Shown: piece after piece, positions 50,128 to 59,990 of the stretch
Position numbering within the stretch: position 1 is the first letter of the stretch
Layout of the letters: every line of letters begins with the position of its first letter
Origin: Lunularia cruciata
Taxonomy: Eukaryota; Streptophyta; Marchantiopsida; Lunulariales; Lunulariaceae
Assembly: GCA_948567375.1 (NCBI GenBank)
Contig: OX419758.1
Span: 21,395,001-21,459,000 of the forward strand
Reading direction: 5' to 3'
DNA length: 64,000 bases
The notes under the pieces: model-generated
Database searches by the model: none
Told to the model about the DNA's origin: nothing
Seen by the model: only the letters and a program-made list of their open reading frames with translations
Position numbers and translations under genes: made by a program

Positions 50128-50570
50128 TCAGATTGTTTACAACTCAAATCAATCAAACTCAGATCAATAATTGATTTGATCCTCAACAACTTGCCAACAA
50201 CAGGGCATTGATTACAATCAAGCCACACCCATTCTAGCTAAGAGATTCCAAGTGACGCTTGCTAGCTTTCTGTCCATTCTAGCCAAGAACTCGATGGCTC
50301 AACATCAAAGAAGTGATCTCTTTGGAGCTGCACTTCTAGGGTATACTCTTGATTTCAACCTAGGTCTCATCCCAATGGTCTTGGTGACGACATACCCAAT
50401 GGTGCGGAGAGTGCAAGTGATGGTGGGCCCTGCCATGAAGTCAGTACCCTAAACACAAAATCTAACCATCGGGAAATAGTCTATGAGTAGCTGGCAAAAT
50501 GCCTCCAACTACTATCATTGGAACTCCATTGTCTGAGCAATCTAGATGTGACACTACAAATGGTGTGACA
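50128..50570 (-). repeat. Right LTR-like direct repeat of element C (5' LTR)
   Basis: About 443 bases matching 41172-41622. The outer edge TGTCACACC (minus strand) abuts the resumed B0 LTR. I see no initiator-Met primer site on its inner side; element C may use another tRNA. Confidence 0.75.
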
Positions 50571-50868
50571 TAAGGAAGCAAACAAGGTTCTTGAGTAGCT
50601 TCTTAAAAGTTGTCTTCTTAGAATGCAAGCCAAGTTAACAAGGAAGCTTCTCAAGAAGTCTCCTTCTAGAAACTATCTACTTTGCATGAAAAATAAACTA
50701 GTTAGGAAGTTTCCCAAGAAACCTTCTTTTGAAGCCATCTACTTGGTGTACAAGCTAAGTTAGCCAAGAAACTTCTTTCTAGAAGTCACCACTTGGGATG
50801 CACATTATCTAATACTTGGAAGATACCAAGTAACTCCCTAGATACTTCTTGAATATTCTTATAATTCT
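50571..50868 (-). repeat. 5' LTR of B0, outer part, truncated
   Basis: Continues the LTR cut at 41079, with the same AAGCTTCT palindromes as 28110-28587. It departs from the other LTR after ATAATTCTTA at 50868, so the outer end of B0 is lost and its target duplication cannot be checked. Confidence 0.8.
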
Positions 50869-50938
50869 TAGCACTTTGAGAAGATGGTGTTTGTTTAGAA
50901 ACCAATGCAGAAGTCTCCCAAAACTATCCTTAGGACCC

Positions 50939-51697
50939 TATAATACCAATAGCTAGACATATGATCTAGAGGTAAAATTTGCTTTGGTAATATTTAGAAA
51001 GGATGTTATATATGATGGACTAAATAGATCAGATAGAGGTATCACCAAAAGAGTACTTCTACTAATATGGTAGAAACCAAAATATATTTGAAAATCTTAG
51101 AACCAATAGTTAGACATATGATCTAAAAGTGAAATTTGGTTAGGTAATATCTGGAAGGATGCTACACATGATGGACTAGGTAGATCAGATAGAGTTATCA
51201 CCAAAAGAGAACTTCCACTAATAGGGCAGAAATCAAAATATGCCTAAAAACTTCAAGGGTAATTTCAAAGGCCTAAACGGATGAATTAGGCCTTAGAAAC
51301 ATGTAAATCCCCACATCCTCTCCCTTCTTGCAATGGAGGATAGGCTGGCTTTCCCTCCCCCTAGGCTTGTCTTAACAAGAGCTTTCTAATGGTAACTCAC
51401 CCATGTGATTATGAGATTCCTATAGGAATATTCCCTAAAGATTCCCTTTGGTCAAAACCTATTTGACCAGTCAAATAGAACAAGGACCAACATGTTACTC
51501 AACCAAGCAACTAATCTAAGCATGGAACTGGCTGACAGGTCACCAATCCATGTATCTGATCCACTGGTGGAGCTTCCATAGAGGAGATCCTCTCTAGCTA
51601 TATAATAATGAGAAGGTGCTCCTTTGGGGCATCGGAGTTTGAATGTGAAAATTGTGTTTTCTCTTTTGTGTCTCTTTACTATCTTCAGAACATTACA
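50939..51697 (+). mobile_element. Solo LTR of family A (long form)
   Basis: A 759-bp LTR whose start reads TATAATACC (TG changed to TA) and whose end is ACATTACA. It has the tandem duplication at its start. The flanks GACCC and TACTC do not clearly match, so either the target duplication has decayed or one side was rearranged. Confidence 0.85.
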
Positions 51698-51824
51698 TAC
51701 TCTTATAGTGAACTAATGGGCAATATATTGTAGGAAAGAAGTGATCTATAGCAAGCATTTGAATTTCTTGTTTTGGGACTAGGATGTGATTGGCTTTGAG
51801 ATCATCCATGAGACAATGAGGAGG
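51698..51824 (-). pseudogene. Chromovirus D, tail fragment
   Basis: Minus-strand frame with MDDLKANHILVPKQEIQMLA. It is separated from the D chromodomain at 52385-52788 by an inserted LTR. No LTR of D is recognised. Confidence 0.45.
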
Positions 51825-52384
51825 TGTAATATCCCAAGGATAGGAGAACTCTAAAGTGAAAAACATGAGAAAAAACACAAAGTTTCACAATCAATACTTT
51901 GATGCTCCAAAGGAGCACCTTGTCTTCATTACATAGCAAAGAGGATTCCCTCAAAGTAAGCTCTACCCTTAGATCAAATATATGGATTTGTGACATGTTG
52001 GTTCTGGTCCTATTTGGTTGGTCAAACAAGTTTGACTAAAAGGAGTCTTTAAAAAATCTTCCTATAGGAAGCTCAAAATTGCATGGGTGGAGTATCATTG
52101 GAAAGCTCTTGATAGACAAATAGTGGAGGGAAGAAGAAGGTAAGGCTTTTCCCCCTTAGAAGAGGGGAACAATATTTTCATGTTTGAGGTCTAATTCATC
52201 CGTTTAGGCTTTCGAAATTGGCTTTGAAGTGTTTAGGGTATTTTTGGCTCTTGCTTTATTAGTGAAAGTACTCTTTTGGTGACACTTCTATCTCATCTAT
52301 TTAGTCCATCATATATAACATCCTTCTAGATGTTACCAAGCCAATTTTCACCTCTAAATAATATGTCTAGCTATTAGTATTACA
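51825..52384 (-). mobile_element. Solo LTR of family A, reversed
   Basis: A 560-bp copy of the family-A LTR in the opposite orientation (plus strand reads TGTAATATC to GTATTACA, minus strand TGTAATACT). It is of the short form. No matching flanking duplication is seen. Confidence 0.8.
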
Positions 52385-52788
52385 ACCTTCTTCCTTTTTA
52401 GGATATAATGTCCTTGTTGCAAAGCTGTTGCTCAAAAGATTGCACTAACACTATGTCAAGTTGGCTATTGGTTCCCATGTTGCTTCATATAGTGAATACC
52501 CTTTACCATGTACAAGATATTTCACATGACGATGGCGAGTACTATGGATGTGTTTCTGAAAAATATGTTTGACTTCATATTCCTCCGTGCCATCAATGAC
52601 TGTTGGGCAAAGTTAAATTTCTTGTACAAAATGAAAGTGGAGAGATTGGGATGCATATCTACATAGTAAAGAAACATGGCACATTGGATGGATCTTCATA
52701 TATGATGGTAGCTTGAGGTGATATGCCACTATGTTGATTCAATGAAGGATGTGAAAAGGCCCAATAAAACAAATCTAAGCTTACAATG
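52385..52788 (-). pseudogene. Chromovirus D: end of integrase and chromodomain
   Basis: On the minus strand: AYHLKLPS, HP with HVSLL, then EEYEVKHIFQK, VKYLVHGKGY and EATWEPIANL at about 52600-52440. This is a chromodomain distinct in sequence from those of B0 and B1. It is interrupted by stops and cut on the right by the family-A element. Confidence 0.75.
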
Positions 52789-53379
52789 TGTAATACCAAG
52801 AGCTAAACACATGATCTAGATATGAAATTTGGTTTGGTAACATCTAGGAGGATTTTATACATGATGGACTAAGTCTATTTGATAGAGGTATCACCAAAAG
52901 AGTACTTCTACTAATAGTGCAAAATCCAAAATATGCCTGAAAACTTCAAAGGCAATTTTAGAGGCCTAAATGGATGAATTAGGCCTTGAAAATGTAAGAG
53001 GTTCTTCCCCCCAAAAAAGAATGGCTGGCCTTTTGTCCCCCCTAGTTTGTCTCACCAATAGCTTTCCAATGGTACCTCACCTATGTAATTTTGAGATTCC
53101 AACATGAAGATTCCCTAAAAGATTCCCTTTTGTCAAAGCCTATTTGACCAACCAGATAGGACCAGGACCAACATATCACCCATCCAAGCAAGTAATCTAA
53201 GGGTGGAGCTTGCTGACAGGTCACCTATCCATGTACCTAATCCTATGGTGGAGCTTCCTTGGAAGAGATCTTCCTTGGCTATATAATAAAGAGAAGATGT
53301 TCCTTTAGGCCATCAAAGGATTGAATATCAAATCTATATTTTCTCTTTGGAAGAGTTCTCTTGTCCTCAAAGTATTACA
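52789..53379 (+). repeat. 5' LTR of the family-A element (short form)
   Basis: A 591-bp LTR, TGTAATACC to GTATTACA, with the likely promoter CTATATAATAAAGAG near 53280, which is shared by all family-A LTRs here. Confidence 0.92.
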
Positions 53380-53380
53380 A

Positions 53381-53392
53381 TGGTATCAGAGC
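53381..53392 (+). promoter_or_regulatory. Primer-binding site (initiator-Met tRNA) of the family-A element
   Basis: TGGTATCAGAGC one base after the LTR end, complementary to initiator-Met tRNA. It fixes the LTR end and proves the orientation. Confidence 0.92.
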
Positions 53393-53799
53393 AAGTGTTT
53401 TAATCCAAGAGAGTGGATCATCCTTCTTGGAAGAGCACGAGCTATTGAAATTGAGTAATTTGAGGTGGAGAACATAGTGCAATTGCTAGACTTTGGAAGG
53501 GCTTTAAAGAGCGGATGAGATGGATGGACTAGGAGGACAATTTTTGCACCTAGCTTCCTATTCTTTAATCCATTCCACATCAAGATTATTCACATCTAAT
53601 ATGAGTGAATAAGGGTATTGCTAGTTTATCAATTTGGAGTAGAATTCATGGATTCATGAACCCTGGTGATTCTACATGTAGTGGTATAAGACAAAGAGTG
53701 GGATTTGACAATCTACATTCTATTATGATGTTATGGATCTAAATGTACCAAATCCTCACCCTTTCAACATGCAAGTAGAAATCCATTATGTAGCTGGAC

Positions 53800-55040
53800 C
53801 AAAAGTGATGTTTAGGGATTTTGTAGTCCACAATTTTGGTGAGGAATATTATCAACAAGTGATGGACTCTAAGGTCCCAATGGTAGTCCCCATAAATCAT
53901 GCGCCCTCTTGAGTGATCATTCTAACCCTTTATTGAAGTAGGAAGTAGCAAGTGAACATCAATTGTGTGTAGGAATCATAGATCCACAATTACAAGAGTT
54001 GATACAAGGACTGTAGGGGACATTGAACGAGTTTTGAAAAATCAAGATGACCACGGAGGCATTACAAAATCAAGTACAAACCCTCAGGAATGATCAAACA
54101 ATGTAGGAAAGGGAACCGTCTCAAAGTCTAGTACTTGTGATTGAAGTACTTGGAGAGGCACTCGTGCCTATGACATTGAACCCGGCCAATGATGAAGCCA
54201 CATTGTTACTACGGATGAAGAAGACCTGCAATATTGAGCCTTACAAGGGGCAGCGTGCTATGGGAGTAGTAGAGAATTGCATCTCGTGAATAAATTGATA
54301 CTTTTGATTGTTCTCGATGGAGATCATTGAGCATGCCGTAGGTGTGTTTGCATGTGGATACATGACTAATAAAGCCCTCACATGGTATGATGCTTGGGAA
54401 CAATCAATGTTGGTAGAAAGAAGAGAGGTCATGTGGACAGCAATGCAAGAAGGACTTTTGAAGAATTTCTAGTCTGTGGATTCTATGTAGATGGCTCAAA
54501 TCTGACTATGGAGATTGAAACACAAGAATAGCGTACAAGAGTACATGGAAGCATTTCTAGATCTACAAGTTGCAATAACCAACATGAGTCCAATAGAGGC
54601 TCTAGACAATTTCAAACGAGGGTTAAAGGACCAAATTCACCAAGAAGTCATAGTATTAATCCTTGCACTGTATTTGAAGCCATTGCTTGTGCTCAAAGAA
54701 TAGCAAGGGCACTTGGAGGAGGTGAAGGAGTAGTTCCATCTCAACATTATTGGGCAAAAATTCCACACGTGGGTAGACCAACACCTATGGAATTGGGCAA
54801 CCTTTGGTTTTGAGATAGAGGAGCACAATCGTTGCAAGGAGAGCGGGGACGGGTGGAAGAACAAAGAGATGGAGTCCCACAAGGAGAAGGAACTCAAGGA
54901 GAACAACATCATTGCTACAACTGTAGCCGTATTGGGCACATCTCCATCAACTATCATGCTCATCTCCATTGAGGCCTCAATATAGGCAATCTTTGAACAA
55001 CATGGAATGTACACAAAGGAAGAGGAGGTAGAAATCACCT
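53800..55040 (+). pseudogene. gag of the family-A element
   Basis: Capsid-type block at 54515-54703 (VQEYMEAFLDLQVAITNMSP, then ALDNFKRGLKDQI) and a zinc knuckle at 54913-54954 whose last Cys is Tyr (CYNCSRIGHISINY). Stops and frameshifts occur between the blocks. Confidence 0.8.
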
Positions 55041-55388
55041 CAAAAAATGAAGATTGCTAGTAAAGGTACCTTGCGGCCTAGTGGCTCAATTGGGAAGTGG
55101 ACAAGCAAGAGAAGGAAGAAGATGAGTGTGCAAAGATCTAGAAAGGCAAACTCACAATTGATTGTCGTGAATGGAATCCTAGAAGGCAATCAAGTGAGAG
55201 TATTGATAGATCTTGGAGCAACAAAGAATTTCTTATCTTGCTCTGTTGCAATAAAATTGGGGATGGATCTAGAGAAAGATGAGAGCAAAAAAATAGAGTT
55301 ACCTAAAGGGCAAATAGAGAAGATTGAGTTGTTACCCAAAAGGGTAACACTCTTTGTAGGAGAATATTAAGAAGCAATTGAGTAGCGG

Positions 55389-57435
55389 TGTTGTCAAGAA
55401 AATAGCCCACGTGTATCCTTGAGGCTTTTGGTGTGATAAATTTTCCTTTTCTCTTCTTGTTATTGTAAGGAACATGGATTTATGTTAATATATGTTTTGA
55501 GTGTGGTTACCTTACCGTGGGAGATATTTCCTATATTATTGTGAAGCCCGGAAAAATTTATGGTGTTATTAGCTCGAGGAGTCTTTTAATGTGGCTTGAG
55601 CAAAGAAAGGTTTTGTTTTATATTATTGGAGTGAAGAGTATTTTCCTTAGTGGAGGAGCAAAAAAGAGTCTTTTGAGTTGGAAATAATTTGGGAAGCTTT
55701 AGAGGAGTTTTGATAGTGAAAGGTTTGGGGAAGAATAGCAGGAAAAAGTTAGAGGACAATGAAGGAACTCATCTCGGGAGGAAAGGTTTTCTTTTGCAGG
55801 ACAAGACTTGGAGTTGAGTGACAAGGGTTGGGCAGATTTTTGGGAGGTGTGCTGAAGGACTGCCAAGGAGGAATGTCACAGGGAGTGTTTGGAAGAGTTG
55901 GGGAGGGGACTGAAGGGGAGATTTTGCAAAGGTAGGGCTGGAGAGGAAGGGGGAGGAGAGGAAAGGAAGAGGGGAATTTTGCAAGTCTGAAGGGTTTTGC
56001 TGCACAAGGTGCCAAAGGATAATCTCACAAAGGTGAGGTCAGGAAAGTGAAGGTGGATTTATGGGAAAATGTTGTGAGAGAGTGTGAGAAGGAGAACAAG
56101 GCAGGAATTTTCACAAGTCTAAAGGGTTTTTTGCAGAAGTTGCCAAAGGTAATCTCACAAAGGTGAGGTTAGGAAAGTGAAGGTGGATTTTTGGGAAAAT
56201 GTCATGAGAGAGTGTGAGAAGGAGAACAAGGAAGGAATTTTTGCAAGTCTGAAGGTTTTTTGCAGAAGTTGACAAAGGATAATCTCACGAAGGTGAGGAC
56301 AAGAGAGTGAAGGTGGATTTCTGGGAAAATGTTGTGAGAGAGAGTGAGAAGGAGAACAAGGAAGGAATTTTTGCAGGTCTGAAGGGTTTGCTACAGAAGT
56401 TGCCAAAGGATAATCTCACGAAGGTAAGGACAAGAGAGTGAGGGTGGATTCTTGGGAAAATGTTTTGCGAGAGTGATGACAGACAGAATTGGTGAAGGAA
56501 TTTTTGCAAGTTAGTAGGGCTTGCTGCAGAAGTTTCTAAAGGAGAATATCACAAAGGTGAGGACAGGAGTGAAGAAGAAAGATTTTCTGGGAAAATATTG
56601 TGAAGAGTGGCTGAACATGCAGTGATAGGAGCTAGTCAGGAAGAAGAGGAGGAGAATTTTGAAGTGGATCAACTCATCTGGAGCAAGGGAAAGAAAAGAT
56701 TTGAAGTTGGTTGGCCTGTCTGAATGGAGTGAATCAGATCTGCAAACAAGACATAGGAGAATGAAGAGGTTTGGAGGGTGAGTTGCCTTGTCTGCTGTTG
56801 GACAGAGTATATGTGAAGTGCCCAGCTGAGTTGATGATTTGTTGAAGAACTTAGTGAAGATGTTGTATAGACTAGAACTGTTTGGCTTGTCCAGAACTTG
56901 TGAACCCCATGGTTTGGTATTCCTATGAATGATGAGTCCTAAAGCTAATGTGAATTTTGATCTGAGGCCAACATCAAGAGAAAACTCCATTCTAGGAGCT
57001 CTTAGTCTAGTCTATGTGAATGTGCAGTTTGATGATCTGGGTATCCGGGTTTGAGTCAGAATAGATCACTCGTTGTTATTCTCTTAAGAGACCACCTGAC
57101 CCAACTCTATGAGTTGCCAGGTCCAGAACCATAGGCTGAACTTAATTGGAAAACCAAAATATAAAATAGGTAAGGATAGAAACCCATCAACCCAAACCCT
57201 ATAGAACACGACCAATCCTATTAAGGTCAAGGATAAACACAGAACCTTTGGTGAGAGCCAACCTCAAGAGCAATTGAAAACAACATGCTCTAGCAAAGAA
57301 GAGATTTCCAACAATCTAGGAATAGATAGAGAGTGTCAAGCTACAGGAAACTTCAAGGCATTGACAATAAGAACAAACTAAGCACGAGCAGCCATGTGCC
57401 CAGTGCACTCTTGAGACCAAACAATTCCCTTGACA
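55389..57435 (+). mobile_element. 2,047-bp non-coding insertion in the protease
   Basis: Begins TGTTGTCAAG and ends CTTGACA, short imperfect inverted ends. It is flanked by the 4-bp direct repeat GCGG (55385-55388 and 57436-57439). The interior has no recognisable protein and contains a tandem array. It may be a non-autonomous element of unknown class, and the orientation given is arbitrary. Confidence 0.6.
55975..56600. repeat. Tandem array, five copies of about 130 bp
   Basis: The anchor AATCTCACAAAGGTGAGG, with small changes, recurs at 56021, 56151, 56281, 56412 and 56545, a spacing of 130, 130, 131 and 133. Units contain GGGAAAATG and GAGAAGGAGAACAAGG. The array is strongly purine-rich on the plus strand and lies inside the protease insertion. 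Confidence 0.85.
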
Positions 57436-57630
57436 GCGGGGGATACAATTAGCTTGTTATGATGCAATCTTAGGCATGCCTTGGATGGAGCAATACAACC
57501 CTATGGTAGATTGGAGGAAGAAAGCAGTGAGCACCCACCAATGGACAATCCTTGGGGTTAAAGAAAAAGCACGTAAGCAACAATTGCCTCTCTATGTCAT
57601 ATGAACAATAACTATCTATAAGACACATAG

Positions 57631-58450
57631 ATGTTTCATGGATTTAATAGAGAAGTCCAGAGTGTACAACTTAATGGACAAATTCCTGAGAAATTGAAGG
57701 ATGTGGTAAATGAGTTTCAAAATGTCTTCCTAGATGATCTACCCGTAGGATTACCACCAAAAAGGAGAGTAGATCATAAAATTGAAATACTTCCGGAGAA
57801 GACACCTCCTTGTAAGGCCTCATGTTGTCTATCACCTCAGGAGTTGAAGGAGTGTAAGGCTTAAATTAAGGATATGCTGCAAAAGGGGTTTATCCAACCC
57901 ATCATATCACCATATGGAGCTCCTGTCTTATTTGTGAAGAAGAAGGATGGTACAATACGCATGTGCATCAACTATCGGGCCTCAATCAACAAATAGTGAA
58001 GAAAAATATCCTTTACCCCACATAGATGACCTATTTGATCAACTTAGTGGAGCAAGACACTTCAACAAATTGGACTTACGGAGCGGTTACAATCAAATCT
58101 GGATGGCAAAGGAAGATGTATACAAAACTGCCTTTTGAACCAGGTATGGCCACTTTGAGTACCTTGTGATGCCATTTGGCCTCACCAATGCACCTACCAC
58201 TTTCATGAGTCTGATGAATGACATATTTTGGCCATATTTGGATAAGTCTATTATTGTTTTCCTAGGTGACATCTTAGTATATAGTAGGATGATGATGGAA
58301 CACAAATAGCATCTACAAGAAGTCCTTTGGATTCTAAGATTCAAATTACTTGTATGCCAAAATCTCCAAGTGCAAGTTTGGCAAGTTTGAAGTAGACTAC
58401 TTGGGGCATAGAGTAAGTGTAGAGGGTATCCAAGTATTAACATAAAAAAT
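57631..58450 (+). pseudogene. Reverse transcriptase of the family-A element
   Basis: Opens with VPELLEEFxxVF-type text (VVNEFQNVFLDDLP), then [20 protein letters not shown], a frameshift near 57980, [29 protein letters not shown], and the active site FLGD at 58259-58270, where the first catalytic Asp is Gly. Stops at 57862, 58136 and 58306. Confidence 0.85.
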
Positions 58451-58601
58451 AGAGGTCATTAACAAATAAAGCGCTCCAAAAGATCAAATTCAACTCAAGA
58501 GCTTCTTGGGGTTGATAGGGTTCTATCATTGGTTTGTCAAAGACTTCTCCAAGGTAGCATAGACTTTAAAAACACTACTTGGCAATGGGAAGAAGTGTGC
58601 A

Positions 58602-58976
58602 TTGGGAACCACACAAGAGTTGGTCTTTCAAGAATTGAAAGACACCTTGCTACATGCACCAATCTTGAAATGGTATGACCCAAAACCTCCAATCAAATTA
58701 GCTACCGATGCATCAAGCGTAGCAATAGGGGCAGTCCTACAACATGAGTGGCATGATGGGTGGCATCCAATTGGATACTTCTCTCAAAAGCTATTATCGG
58801 AAGAATGCAATTATCACACCATAGAGCAAGAAGAGTTGGCCATTGTCCTTGCAACCAAGCATTGGAAGCACTATCTTGGCAAGAAGGCATTTGGAGTGGA
58901 GATAGACCATAAGCCTCGAGTCTACCTCAAGACACAAAAAGATCTATCTTGTCACCAAATTCAATGGGCAGAGTGA
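58602..58976 (+). pseudogene. RNase H of the family-A element
   Basis: An open stretch of 124 codons: ILKWYDPKPPIKLATDASSV, AIGAVLQHE, HPIGYFSQKLLSEECNYHTI, EQEELAIVLATKHWKHYL. It is well kept and ends at a TGA. Confidence 0.85.
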
Positions 58977-59039
58977 CAAGAATGATTCAACATGATAATC
59001 ACCTACATGGAAGGCAAGAAGCAACTTGCAAATGCATTC

Positions 59040-59990
59040 ACTAGAATATGGCAAACAATTTGGTGGTAGAGGTCAAGATAAACCCTAAATACAAGCCAAA
59101 GATTCTAGCTACTACAAAAATAGATCTCTAGATCATAGGAGCTCAATCATCCAAAGGCATCACCAACAACCAAGGACTCACTTTTTTGATGGTAAATTAT
59201 GGATATCAAATGCACCAAAATTACGCACCACCATCTTAGTAGAGTGTCATGATTTTGCCATTGCAGGTCATGTTGGAGTGGACAAGACCTTGGATGCAAT
59301 CCAATGCCATTACTATTGGCCCAAGATGAGCAACGATGTGATGGAATATGTTTGGAGCTGCCTACTTTGTCAATAGAACAAAGCCTCTAATCAAGCTCCT
59401 ACATGACTCATGCAACTCCTCCCTACTCCTACGTAACATTGGGAATAGGTATGGATCTAGTATGTGAATTGCCCAAGACCACCTTAGGGTTTGACTCCAT
59501 TTGTAGTATTTGTTGATTGACTTAGCAAAATGATTAATGTATGCCCTACCACCAAGGAGATGATGGCTCCACAACTAGCTCAGTTGTACTTAGATGCAAT
59601 CTTCTCTCACCATGACTTGTCTCAAGTACTCATCACCAATAAAGGCACTCAATTTACTAGTCTGTTTTGGAGAACACTCTTTGGTGTCTTCAAAACCAAA
59701 TTGGCCATGTCCACGGCTTACCATCCACATACCGACGGCCAAACAGAGTGGGCTAATTGCACTATTGAAGATATGCTTTGGTACTTCACCTTAGATGAGC
59801 AAGAGAGGTAGGACACTTTACTTCCATTAGTGGAATTCACCTACAAAAATTCAATAAATGCCTCCACTGAAGTCACACCATTCTTCCTCATGTATAGCGA
59901 GCATCCTTTCACACCTTTGAGCTTGATGAAGATCTGTGCGGTGACTACCAAGTTTGATGTTATCATCAAATGAGCAACTTGGTCAGCTCA
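59040..59990 (+). pseudogene. Integrase of the family-A element
   Basis: Zinc-binding HHCC region (HDFAIAGHVGVDKTL, then CLLC) at about 59246-59375. The catalytic core includes ITNKGTQFTSLFWRTLF (the family has SDRGTxFTS), then STAYHPHTDGQTEWANCTIE at 59709-59768. The C-terminal block STEVTPFFLMYSEHPFTPL is near 59862-59920. Several stops. No chromodomain is seen after it. Confidence 0.85.

Larger units (their letters stand above)
41080..50570 (-). mobile_element. Family-C gypsy element with PHD finger, decayed
   Basis: A minus-strand Ty3/gypsy element in the order gag, protease, RT, RNase H, integrase, PHD finger, inserted in the 5' LTR of B0. The B0 LTR resumes on the far side (TTTATAGG at 41079, then AAGGAAGC at 50573), so the span is well defined; the target duplication is imperfect. 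Repeats at 41172-41622 and 50128-50570 act as LTRs and start TGTCACACC on the minus strand. Gag and pol style (YPMGF with DYWEE after protease, YIDDILVYS, RPGVVNRDADGLSRNP) differs from the B elements. Stops are frequent in all parts. Confidence 0.85.
55047..57600 (+). pseudogene. Aspartic protease of the family-A element, split by an insertion
   Basis: The first half is at 55047-55370 with VRVLIDLGATKNF (DLGA at 55209-55220 in place of DSGA). The second half, YDAILGMPWMEQYNPMVDW, starts near 57453. Leaving out 55389-57435 together with one GCGG copy brings both halves into one frame, with two stops left. Confidence 0.8.
52789..59990 (+). mobile_element. Family-A gypsy element, 5' LTR to integrase, 3' end missing
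   Basis: The only family-A copy with internal sequence: LTR, primer site, gag, protease, RT, RNase H and integrase in order on the plus strand. No 3' LTR is found up to the window end; family-A similarity stops after the integrase block near 59950. It was inserted in chromovirus D. A 2,047-bp insertion splits the protease. All proteins carry stops. It shows that the scattered TGTAATACC LTRs belong to a Ty3/gypsy family. Confidence 0.85.
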
